From positions 15,001 through 26,803 of the forward strand of contig CALSCQ010001398.1 in assembly GCA_943704525.1 (NCBI GenBank): DNA of 11,803 nucleotides, in the 5' to 3' direction. The stretch's first letter is position 1. Every line of letters begins with the position of its first letter. The notes under the pieces were generated by a model that searched no databases, had not been told where the DNA came from, and worked only from the letters and a program-made list of their open reading frames with translations. This document shows, piece by piece, positions 1 to 7,818 of this stretch. Made by a program: the position numbers and the translations under genes. This DNA is from Pigoraptor vietnamica (Eukaryota; Opisthokonta; Filasterea).

Positions 1-1494
1 AATGGGCATCCCGAGCGCTACGAATTGCCCGCTGAAGCTGCGTCGGAACTGCGCGCGGCCGCAGACTCCCTGCGCGTGCACTGGGCGCGTCTCATCAACG
101 ACGAATTTCACGAGGTGATGACGGACAGCGTCCACAAGCTGTCGATTCCGCAGTTTCGTGCGCGCTGCGCCGACGGGCCCTCTTCCTCCGGCGGCATTTT
201 AGACGGCGTTCACAGCAGAGCGTGCCGACATCTGAAGGGGTTCGGGCTATCGCACTCGTGGAGTCGCCTCGTTGTGAGCAAGCTGAGCTTCGACTTCGCG
301 TGGGGTGTTACGGGCACACCGGGCGAGCTTGCGTTCGCGTCCATGTTGTGGCACACGCTGTCCCACCTCGGAGTCCCTCACAGCGAAAAGTGGACGGAGC
401 GACGCACGATGCGCGACGCTTTCCTGCGGCGCTGCATTCGGCGCAATCCGCGCCCTTCTCTCCCGCCCGTGTACGGACACACGCGAGAGGTCGAGTTCAC
501 CTCCGCGCAGCGCATGGCGTATCGACTCATGCACGGCATCGACGAGAATACCGCGCGGGAGCTGTGCAGCCACCTCTCGGACGACTGGCGCGTGTACGGC
601 GACCGCTCGTCTGTCGACACCGTTCTCCGCCACATTTCTGCGCGACAGGACCGTGCCATCGCAACAGTGAAGAGCGAGCTCTCGTCGATATTTGGGCGCG
701 ATCCCACAGACGCTGAATTGGCGGCGTACCCGTCTTCGTCGCGCGTGGGTGCCCTCGTCTCCCGTCTCGAAACGCTGCAGTCCGCGGACAACATCTTCGC
801 GTCCGTGTCGTCCCTCGTTGCCGCGTCGTCCTTTGAGTGTCCCGTGTGCCTTTCCGGGTTCGAAACCGAGTCGGCGCTGGTGGTCTCCGGTTGCCTGCAC
901 ACAATGTGCTGCGAGTGCTTTGCGGACATTCTCGCTAAGGTGACGGAGGCGCCGTGCCCTCTCTGCCGGCAGCCGATGACGGTTGAGGCCACGTACATGC
1001 ACCCGCGCAACACCCGCAACACGCAGACAAAGGCCGACGCCATCGTCGCGTTCCTGCTTGCGCTCTCGCGCGACAGGCAGGGCGAGAAGATCATCCTCTA
1101 CACCCAGTTTCAGGACCTCGCGAAGCATCTCGGCAACGTGCTGTCGTCGGCGGGGATAGTGCACGTGCGGCTGCGCGGGGACCCGTCCGAGCGCAACCTC
1201 AGCGTCCGCCGGTTCAAGGAAGATGCGTTGGTGGCCGTTCTCCTCATGAGCGTCGAGCAGAGTGCCTCTGGAATCAATGTCACCGAGGCGAATCACGTCG
1301 TTTTCGCGCACCCAATTTTCGGCATGGCGCGCGACACGGCGGCCGCGACGTACAGGCAGTGCGTGGGGCGCGCACACCGTTTCGGGCAGCAGCGACCCGT
1401 GCACGTGACCGTCTTTGTTACGGCGCACAGCCTCGAGGCGGAGCTGTTTGCAAGCCACATGGTCACGTTCGACTCGGCAGGGACGGGCGCGTAG
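1..1494 (+). CDS. SNF2-family ATPase with RING finger, RAD5/RAD16/HLTF type (5' partial)
   Basis: The frame is open from the first base, so the true start and the N-terminal ATPase motifs lie upstream; the stop is TAG at 1492-1494. Visible in order: a DExH box as D-E-F-H (100-111), the lobe-1 motif V-T-G-T-P (about 307-321), a C3HC4 RING (Cys/His ligands from 838 to 966, spacing C-x2-C-x14-C-x-H-x2-C-x2-C-x12-C-x2-C), then helicase lobe 2 beginning K-I-I-L-Y-T-Q-F (about 1087) and motif VI Q-C-V-G-R-A-H-R-F-G-Q-Q (about 1354-1392). A RING between the two lobes is the hallmark of RAD5, RAD16, HLTF and SHPRH, nuclear DNA translocases and E3 ubiquitin ligases acting in repair and damage tolerance. 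The family is secure; the exact orthologue is not. The DEFH box in place of the usual DEAH/DEGH is a small oddity. No introns are apparent, and the gene is probably unrelated in function to its membrane-protein neighbours. Confidence 0.9.
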   Translation, partial: NGHPERYELPAEAASELRAAADSLRVHWARLINDEFHEVMTDSVHKLSIPQFRARCADGPSSSGGILDGVHSRACRHLKGFGLSHSWSRLVVSKLSFDFAWGVTGTPGELAFASMLWHTLSHLGVPHSEKWTERRTMRDAFLRRCIRRNPRPSLPPVYGHTREVEFTSAQRMAYRLMHGIDENTARELCSHLSDDWRVYGDRSSVDTVLRHISARQDRAIATVKSELSSIFGRDPTDAELAAYPSSSRVGALVSRLETLQSADNIFASVSSLVAASSFECPVCLSGFETESALVVSGCLHTMCCECFADILAKVTEAPCPLCRQPMTVEATYMHPRNTRNTQTKADAIVAFLLALSRDRQGEKIILYTQFQDLAKHLGNVLSSAGIVHVRLRGDPSERNLSVRRFKEDALVAVLLMSVEQSASGINVTEANHVVFAHPIFGMARDTAAATYRQCVGRAHRFGQQRPVHVTVFVTAHSLEAELFASHMVTFDSAGTGA

Positions 1495-2117
1495 CGAGGT
1501 TTCGGGTCTCGGGTCGTTTACGGCGCTCGATGCGGCTGCGTTGGCAACTGCGAGCGACGAAGATGATACCGGCGACGACCCAAGTTCTAGTTAGTCGATC
1601 CCTAATCGTGTGGTCCCGTTCTCGTGCGTGGCCGTTTGGGCCAGTCGTTTCTTGCGCAAGGTTGCGTCTCGCCACGTGGACACCTTCCGTACACAACGAG
1701 CGTGTGTGCGCGTGACAAAGGGGGGCGCGGTATGGGTCGTTTTTCTGCATGGGCTGGCGATGGTCAGTGAAATTTCGCCGCTTTGGCCCACATATTATTG
1801 CGGGTCCGCCCGCTCCGGTGCTGGCCACCCGCCCAGTGTTGGCTCGAATATATGATTAGCGAAACGCATCGCTTCTTCTTTCTTTATTAGCGGACACATA
1901 CGCAGCACGCGCGAGGGCCAGTTCCGGCGATGTGAGACGGCTCAGTGCCGCTAGGCTCAGGAGCCGAGTTTGTCCAGCCGAGTCCGGTGCGCCGTAGTCT
2001 GAAGTTGCGGGGAGCTCACCAGCCGTTCGCGATGAAGTCGTGAAAGGCCAGTTAGGGGCGAGGGGCGTGAACGGCGATTGGAAAGTGCTGCATGCCATTG
2101 GTGCAAATTTTTGTTCA

Positions 2118-2136
2118 CTGTCAAATCCTTTGACAG
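2118..2136. repeat. Perfect inverted repeat with TGTCAAA/TTTGACA arms
   Basis: Eight-base arms CTGTCAAA and TTTGACAG are separated by TCC. The same arm core recurs with a two-base spacer at 10130-10151, upstream of the fucosyltransferase-like gene. This one lies about 470 bp upstream of copy 1. It resembles a binding site for a dimeric transcription factor, but that role is inference. Confidence 0.6.
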
Positions 2137-2331
2137 CCAAGTGCCAGTGTCATCCCGGTGCCAATCAATTCAAAAGTAGCACTTCCCTACACTCACTGAC
2201 TGAGATTCCCGGCCACGTTATGCCGCTTCGCAGACGCCGAGCAACGCCGGGGTTACGGGGGCGCACACGCTGCTGTCCCAATATTCAGTACTGAGCGGCA
2301 TGATTGAGGGTTCAGTCACTACGCTGTCGGG

Positions 2332-2370
2332 GCCTGTCGGGTCAGTATTAACTGATTATCGTTGACAGGC
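2332..2370. repeat. Nested inverted repeat upstream of copy 1
   Basis: The outer arms are GCCTGTC (2332-2338) and GACAGGC (2364-2370). Inside them lies TCAGT-ATTA-ACTGA (2342-2355). It could extrude as a cruciform or act as a dimer-binding site about 240 bp upstream of the copy 1 start codon. Function is unknown; the pairing is visible in the sequence. Confidence 0.5.
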
Positions 2371-2607
2371 ATTGTGTCCGTACACTAAACGGCCACCTGA
2401 TTCAATTCAAGCTGGTGCCGGTGCCGTTGTGCGGTTACACAGTGCCAAAAAAGGCGCGTACCTGTCCGCCTTACCCCCCATAGACCGCACACCCCTCTTT
2501 CCCACGAGCTTTCGTGTCAATGTTCATTTATTGTAGCACAGCGCCGCCCTTTAATTCGCCGCCTTCGACACTGCGCCGGCGGTCTCAGTACGTGTTGCCC
2601 CACTGAG

Positions 2608-4767
2608 ATGGCGCGCTGCTACGTGCGGCGCGTTATACCGCCGGTCGCCCTGCTGTTGGCTGTGGGCGCAGCCTCCTTATTTTTTGTGCCACAGTCGGCC
2701 GAGCACGTGTCGCAACTGGCAACCGGAAGATTTGCACGGCAGTCGGAAGATTTGCCGAGCCCACGGCTGCCACTGCTACGCGTTCGCAGTGATGAAGTCG
2801 AAGCGAGCGCGGAAGAGCAGGATGCGCCCGCCGTGTCAATGGACGCAAACCGGGAAGTCGCGGAACGCAATGACGAGGAACAGGCCAGTGCGCCCGCCGT
2901 GGACGTGGATCGCCACGAGGAACAGGCAAGTGCGCCCGCCGCGGACGTGAAACGCAACGAGGTGGCGTCGACGCCTCGCGCGGGATATTTTGAGGGGCGC
3001 AACACGCTGAGTCGCGTGCGCATCGCCATCGCAGACAGTGCTGTGAGCACGGAGCCTGTCGACATCGTCCGCGCGCGGTGCTTTGCCGTCACTGCCTCGA
3101 GCCTCTTCCCGTATTCCTTCGAGCACATCGCGGGCAACGACGACTCAACGCACGTGGATGCGTGGCTGCGTCGCGAGTACTGCAGCCCATTTGCCCGCTA
3201 CACGCAACCCAAGTACGTTCTTCTCGTCGCCACGTGCCTGCGCATCCAAAAGCTGTTCAACTTCGTCCGAATCGTTGTGACGACGGCGGGCAAGATGGAG
3301 CTCGAGAGTGCCGCGGCCGCGGGCCTGATATGGTTGAAAGGCGAGAGTGAGTTGGACGTTGACGACGCGCCGCACATGCGGCCGTACGTCGTTATCGTCG
3401 ACACGCACATGTATTACGAGCTCGGCTGTCCGGACGCCGGGCCGTTCAATGCGAGCATGGGCGCAACGGGGCGCATGCACCAGCCGCTCCCTCACTTCAC
3501 GGCAGAGGGTGCTTCGTCGATGCGGGACAGTATCCGTCGCCTCTTCGTGAGAGACCATCCAGCGAAGTGGTTCGCCGTTGGCGCGGCGCGATTCATGACG
3601 AACTATCTCGCGACTGTCTTAGCACGCAACGGCACGGCAATCGGACTCCCCGCCGCCCTTCTGTCGCTCACCGATGTTGTGCCGTCTGTTGGTAGGGCCA
3701 TGCGAGTAGCGTGCACTACCAACGCCGTGTGCGAGTGGGGCGCTGCGAGCAAATCTGTCGACGCCGTCGTTGCCTACTTGAGCAAACATCTCCGTCCGGA
3801 CAAGCTGCCGTACACGTCCGCGCGGTCGTCGAATGCGCCGGGGTGCTTCGATTTCGCGGACCTCCAAGGATGCGCGCTGAATCCGAAGGTCTTTCCGTCC
3901 TATCTGGCCACGAACGAGCCCCCGTACGTCGTCACCCACTTTGTCCAGTGGACGGCAACCTTCGTCGTTCCCCGTCTGGCGCCCGGCACAGTCCACTTCA
4001 TGTCGGTCGTCGGCGGCATGAACGGCCTCAACGTCGCCGCTGGGCTCTCACCGACGTCCACCACTTTCTTTGACTACGGCGCGACCCTGCAGATCAGCGT
4101 CGGGCGTGTGTTTCTTGAGGTGCTCATGCGCTCGAACAGCCGCGCCGACTTCATGTCGTCGATGTTCGGGCGCGACTTTGCCAAGTTTCTGCGCGAGGAT
4201 CCTGAGGGCGAGATGACGATGGCGTCCCAGGTGCGTTACTTGCAGCGGCCGGTCGACGAGGCCATATTCAACAGAACGCTATCGCAGCTGTCGCCGCTCG
4301 CTGCCGCATGCTACTCGGCGTACTTCGGTCCGAAAATGAGGGCAGCGCTCGAGTTTCGCACGTACACGCCGGTATACGTGGAGCACGACCACTCGGGACC
4401 GCAGACTGGCAACTTCACCGTCCACTACGGCGTGCCCGGCAGCTTCCTCGGGTCTCAAGAGGCGATGCTCGCGCTGCGGGACAGCTTGCGACGGTCGCCG
4501 ATCGGATTCGCCGACTACGATTTCAACAGGTTCGAGGACCTCCTCCTTCACCGCGAGACGCAGCGATCGGACAACCTCGTCGTGCACATCTCGAATGCGG
4601 ACGACAAGCACTACCCGTACATTTCCAACATCGAAAAGGTGCTGTCGGAGGCGTCGGTGTGGCTGCAACACGTCAGAAAGCCCTCGAAGGTGTTCGTTGT
4701 GTCGACGAACGGCGTGTACATGGCGTCTGGGGACGGGTGGACCTTTCACACGACGCTGCGTTTATAA
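2608..4767 (+). CDS. Type II membrane protein of unrecognised family, copy 1 (intact)
   Basis: A single 719-residue frame begins at an ATG with a purine at -3. A short basic tail (M-A-R-C-Y-V-R-R) precedes a hydrophobic anchor at about residues 9-27. An acidic, Ala/Pro-rich stem follows (about 45-125, with a 14-residue tandem repeat), then a large luminal-type domain (about 130-719) with N-glycosylation sequons such as N-A-S, N-G-T, N-R-T and N-F-T. I do not recognise the family. Residues 460-510 read like a nucleotide-binding beta-alpha-beta unit: a hydrophobic strand into S-V-V-G-G-M-N-G-L-N (466-475), then F-F-D-Y-G (D489). The C-terminus has H-I-S-N-A-D-D (660-666). This weakly suggests a SAM-dependent transferase of the DUF3419/BtaA kind. 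Topology and the nearby glycosyltransferases suggest a Golgi role. A paralogue lies inverted at 7819-9833. No intron is needed. Confidence 0.8.
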   Translation: MARCYVRRVIPPVALLLAVGAASLFFVPQSAEHVSQLATGRFARQSEDLPSPRLPLLRVRSDEVEASAEEQDAPAVSMDANREVAERNDEEQASAPAVDVDRHEEQASAPAADVKRNEVASTPRAGYFEGRNTLSRVRIAIADSAVSTEPVDIVRARCFAVTASSLFPYSFEHIAGNDDSTHVDAWLRREYCSPFARYTQPKYVLLVATCLRIQKLFNFVRIVVTTAGKMELESAAAAGLIWLKGESELDVDDAPHMRPYVVIVDTHMYYELGCPDAGPFNASMGATGRMHQPLPHFTAEGASSMRDSIRRLFVRDHPAKWFAVGAARFMTNYLATVLARNGTAIGLPAALLSLTDVVPSVGRAMRVACTTNAVCEWGAASKSVDAVVAYLSKHLRPDKLPYTSARSSNAPGCFDFADLQGCALNPKVFPSYLATNEPPYVVTHFVQWTATFVVPRLAPGTVHFMSVVGGMNGLNVAAGLSPTSTTFFDYGATLQISVGRVFLEVLMRSNSRADFMSSMFGRDFAKFLREDPEGEMTMASQVRYLQRPVDEAIFNRTLSQLSPLAAACYSAYFGPKMRAALEFRTYTPVYVEHDHSGPQTGNFTVHYGVPGSFLGSQEAMLALRDSLRRSPIGFADYDFNRFEDLLLHRETQRSDNLVVHISNADDKHYPYISNIEKVLSEASVWLQHVRKPSKVFVVSTNGVYMASGDGWTFHTTLRL
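2875..2958 (+). repeat. Two tandem 42-nt coding repeats in the copy 1 stem
   Basis: Units 2875-2916 and 2917-2958 each encode 14 residues of the form E-E-Q-A-S-A-P-A-x-D-V-x-R-x (residues 90-117 of copy 1). A more degenerate unit (E-E-Q-D-A-P-A-V) lies just before, near 2812. The repeats are in frame and lie in the stem between the membrane anchor and the globular domain. The inverted paralogue has no such array. Confidence 0.75.
3934..4767 (+). repeat. Left arm of a ~0.83-kb inverted duplication
   Basis: This 3' part of copy 1 pairs with 7819-8646 on the opposite strand. The alignment runs without internal gaps; copy 1 is only two codons longer at the very end. By eye 4457-4595 matches the reverse complement of 7985-8123 at all 139 positions. 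Similarity stops at the stop codon: the downstream flanks are unrelated. Confidence 0.85.
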
Positions 4768-5788
4768 TTGAGGCCAACCGGCAGAACGGCGTGCTTGGTC
4801 GGTTCAGTTCAATTGCTGCCGAGTGCAATCGTTGCCGGCTGTGTCGGACATGGCGGCGCTCTATAAACTATACATCTGCAAATCCGCTCCGGGCCACTGT
4901 TAGTGAAGTCCACTGCGATTTCGAGGACAGTCTTCACGGCTTTCCAGTCGGGCAGCAGCCGCGCATCAGAGACCTGCGGTGGTCAGCGCGGCGGCCGGCC
5001 CCGGGAATGGTACTTGACCGAGACAGACTCACTGTGACGTACTCTGTGTCTGAGAACTGTGCTGGACCGGCCGGCCCGGCCCGGGCAACCGTTGCGGCGC
5101 TTGCCTGCAGCCGGCCGTGGGCTACAGAGGCGAATCACTCAACTCAGTGAGCAGTGTTTCCGGCACTGAGTGAAAAGTATTCGAGACGTACTGTATTGAA
5201 GCTTGCGCCCATTGCCCAAGACATCGTGAGAGCAGAGCTACCCCATTGGTCGGCAGACAACCGTGACAGGACTTGACACCTGCTAACAGGTAACCGACAA
5301 CCTGCTAACAAGCTGTCAAAGGGGCGTTGATTTGATTCCTAAGAGTGACGCAGACTGCTAAATTAAATCCACAGAGTAATGTGTAAAATATGAGCACTTT
5401 GAAATTATTACTGCATCAATACCCCGGATGAATGTCTTCATACACTGGGGTGAATGATTCGCTGGACCAGACAAAACAATTTTCGGCTCTAACTCAATGC
5501 GCCTCGCCGGACCATGCTGATTCGGCGCGGCGTGACTCGACCGCAATGACCGACTGAATGGCCGACGAGGCTGCCGATGCACAACACTCTCTTCTCCTCA
5601 AATTCAGGAAAGTGACTGACATCAGCCAAGTATTAATAGCTCTCAGCCAACTGTACCCGTCAGCCCGAGTCAGTGCGACGCCCGGCGCCGGCGGCGTCCT
5701 GACGGGTGACCGCCGCCTGGAATCACGGGGCCGTGACTGCAGCCGGGCGACCGACTGCATTGTAGCCGACGGCCGACTTACTCAAGAG
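4768..5788. other. Intergenic region upstream of the GT49 gene
   Basis: About 1 kb without a recognisable gene. It contains an A/T-rich TATAAA-like patch at about 4862, a G/C-rich patch (4990-5110) made of short GGCC/CCGG palindromes, an 11-bp direct repeat at 5278-5310, and an A/T-rich stretch (5330-5440). A frame open from an ATG at 5558 reads in phase into the first exon of the GT49 gene. It could be an N-terminal extension, but it does not resemble a protein domain and I favour leader sequence. Confidence 0.55.
5278..5310. repeat. 11-bp direct repeat flanked by TTGACA/TGTCAA
   Basis: ACCTGCTAACA occurs at 5278-5288 and 5300-5310, a 22-bp period (about two helical turns). The first copy is part of a CCTG-CTAA-CAGG inverted repeat (5279-5290). 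TTGACA (5273-5278) and TGTCAA (5314-5319) bracket the pair in opposite orientation. It lies about 480 bp upstream of the GT49 start and is a possible regulatory element. Confidence 0.5.
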
Positions 5789-7291
5789 ATGCGGTAAGCA
5801 GCCAAGCACAACATATCTGCGTACCGTGGTGATACACTCGCGGAATCAGTTGTTGGCGCCTCCGCGGCGGCAGTCGGCCGGCGCGAACGGCCCGGGCATG
5901 ACCATTGACCTTCCTCACTTCGCAGACCCCAACACGTGCCCTTGATAACCGCTTTCATCAGCGCCATGCTTCTTGTCTCGATGTACTTCACGTACCTGCA
6001 GTGGCCAGTGGTGCCGGCAGACATGAGCGCGTCGCTGGAGGTCGCCGGCTGGCAGGCGCCCGTGCCACTGCCGGCATTGACGGGCGCGCATTTCGCGGGA
6101 CAAACAAACCACGGTCGCCAGTTTATAGTTCGCGATGATCTCAACGTGAGCGTCCAAGAGTTCTACAACGGCCTCCAGCTGGTCGCCCACGACGTCGTGC
6201 TGTGCCTCGCATCATCCGTGGACAAAATGGATGTCCTCACCCGCGTCATTAGATCGTGGGACGGGCCTGCGGTCGTCTCGATATACTGCCGCACCGAGGA
6301 CGAGGTTAAGGACGTCTTAATGTCGTCCATCCCTCTACTGACTCGCGACGGCAAGAATACGGCGCTTGTTTTCGTCCGCGCACGCCATTCGGATGCGTTC
6401 TATCCCCTGAACGTGATGCGTAATTTCGCGATGTCGCTCGTGCCGGTAGACCAAGGCTATGCGATCGTCGTCCTCGACGCGGATATGATAATGTCGCGCA
6501 ATTCGTACGCTCGGTTGCGTCGCCTGAACGCGGCCGACAGTGCCGCACTGCAATGGCGAGCGTACGTCATCCCGTGCTTCGAATTCGGCAATAGTTCTTA
6601 CGATCTGTCGGTCGATGCCTCAAAAATTCCGCGCACGAAAAGCGAGCTGTTGGAAACGACGAGGAACAACCTCACACGTCCTTCGAAATGGACTTACTAC
6701 CCAAGGGGACATTGGTAGGTCGGCATGGGTCACTCCCGTTCAGCGTCTCAAGGCCGGCATCTGATACAGATTGTAGATTGACTGGCGCCGATTGGCCGGC
6801 ACTCCGGACCATGACCGGCCGTACACTGCGCCGCTCATCTTTACCCTTCTGAACGCAGCTGCACGGAGAATGACCGATGGCTTTACGGCACGGACACCGA
6901 GCCGTGGCTGCAATCGACGTACCATTACGAATACGAGCCATTTTGCATGCTGCAACAAAGGTCCGCCTTGCCTCGATACGACGAGGACTTCGTGTTTTGG
7001 GGCGGCGAGAAGCAGGCGTACATTTGGCATTTGTTTGCCATGGGGTATCGCTTTTGGACGGTGCCCGACGTTTTCAGCGTGCACCACCCGCACAAAGCTC
7101 TCGTCGTGCTTGGAAAGGGAAAGACGGCGGCGGAGGACGAGCTGATCATCCGCAACCGGAACCGTTTCCGAGAGATACGGTTCGAGGTGGGACGTCGTTA
7201 CGGGCTGGATCCGGAGACGTACTATTTCGGCCGAGTGGGCCTCCCGCCAGCGTTCATTGCGCGGGATCAGAGCGGCACAACTAGCAGTTGA
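5789..7291 (+). CDS. GT49-family glycosyltransferase (LARGE/B4GAT1-like), three exons
   Basis: Proposed exons are 5789-5793, 5926-6714 and 6859-7291, together 1227 nt or 408 residues, close to human B4GAT1. The first exon holds only ATG-CG; splicing gives M-R-P-Q-H followed by a membrane anchor (residues 6-26), the type II topology expected of a Golgi enzyme. Exon 2 carries the DxD metal/sugar-nucleotide motif (D186-A-D188) in V-V-L-D-A-D-M. Family motifs span the second junction: R-G-H (262-264), then D-R-W (270-272), E-P-F (291-293), Y-D-E-D-F (305-309), V-P-D-V-F (333-337) and H-x-P-H (340-343). GT49 enzymes transfer glucuronic acid or related sugars in glycan extension (matriglycan in animals); the substrate here is unknown. 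Without splicing, the first in-frame ATG of exon 2 is at 5966, inside the anchor. A longer N-terminus from 5558 is possible but less likely. Confidence 0.82.
5794..5925 (+). other. Intron 1 of the GT49 gene (132 bp)
   Basis: The donor is G|GTAAGC immediately after ATG-CG. The acceptor is a pyrimidine-rich run ending TCGCAG at 5925, with a possible branch site TTGAC at 5905-5909. It is phase 2: joining CG to A gives an Arg codon and keeps the exon 2 frame. If retained, TAA at 5795-5797 stops translation after two codons. Inferred from sequence, not from transcript data. Confidence 0.65.
6715..6858 (+). other. Intron 2 of the GT49 gene (144 bp)
   Basis: The donor GTAGGT follows the R-G-H codons, and the acceptor is a pyrimidine tract ending ACGCAG at 6858. 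It is phase 2; TG joins C to make Cys265. Conserved GT49 sequence lies directly on both sides in different open frames, so removal of this segment is strongly supported. Retention gives a TAG stop at 6716-6718. Confidence 0.85.
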
Positions 7292-7818
7292 TGACTTACT
7301 GTACATTGCAACAAACGTTGTCAATTGACCGGTCGAATGTGTCTCCAACATCCAATTTAAGGACACAAACACCGCGTTTACATTACCACACGCCTGCGAG
7401 AGTATGTTGCTTCAGCTCAAGCTGGTTGTAGGAACTTAGCATAATCAAATGACGATTTCGGACTGTGAATTCAAAGACAACAAACATCGGCTACTGTAAT
7501 GAACATGTTGGCCGACGGACCGGCTTGTTAAAAGAATTTAATTCACGTTCCGCAGGCAACATTGACACATGTCATAGGGCACCGGAGACAGCCCGCTCCA
7601 TTGGACCGTTTCCCGCTTGCCCATACAGTACACGGCACTGACAGGTGCCCACGGCCACCCCTGTTATTAATGCCGTTCAGTTCCCGCGCATCGAATCGCT
7701 ACAAAAACTCGCTGTCCATCAGACAAATCAACGTCGGGCGAATTACGTGCCGACGGTCCGTTAGTCACTACCACGACGTCCAGGAAATGTTCCGTCAGTG
7801 GCCCCAGAATTCTCCTCA
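7292..7818. other. Convergent intergenic region
   Basis: This stretch lies between the 3' ends of the GT49 gene (+) and copy 2 (-), so it should hold both 3' untranslated regions and terminators. It is A/T-richer than the genes, notably 7340-7560. Overlapping palindromes lie at 7320-7334 (GTCAATTGAC then GACCGGTC), with TGACA-CA-TGTCA at 7563-7574 and GGCAC-N6-GTGCC near 7630-7646. No coding signal and no similarity to the 3' flank of copy 1 is visible. Confidence 0.55.

Larger units (their letters stand above)
1495..2607. other. Intergenic region without recognisable gene
   Basis: These 1.1 kb separate the SNF2 stop from the start of copy 1. I see no protein-coding signal: short open frames on both strands have no recognisable domain, and some lack an ATG start. 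The stretch is less GC-rich than its neighbours and contains A/T-rich patches near 1846-1885 and 2520-2535. It presumably holds the SNF2 3' end and the copy 1 promoter and 5' leader. The clearest structures are two inverted repeats, at 2118-2136 and 2332-2370. No convincing TATA box or polyadenylation signal could be fixed. Confidence 0.6.

Noticed and set aside
247-1458. A 403-codon open frame on the minus strand, antisense to the SNF2 gene
   Set aside because: The plus strand carries unmistakable RING and helicase motifs. The minus frame is Arg/His/Ala-rich, lacks any domain, and is the usual shadow of GC-biased codon use.
1856-2140. A 94-codon minus-strand frame in the first intergenic region
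   Set aside because: It opens on a TTG rather than an ATG and has no recognisable motif or homologue in the window.
4308-5150. A 280-codon plus-strand frame overlapping the end of copy 1 and its downstream region
   Set aside because: It overlaps the strongly conserved end of copy 1 in another frame and shows no domain; the part past 4767 has no coding character.
5558-5797. ATG at 5558 as an upstream start, adding 77 residues to the GT49 protein
   Set aside because: In phase, so not excluded, but the added residues lack domain character and the neighbours all start directly before the anchor.
5936-5938. GTG as start of the GT49 exon 2 frame
   Set aside because: This is a eukaryotic gene; the spliced ATG at 5789 gives a complete signal anchor and needs no unusual start.
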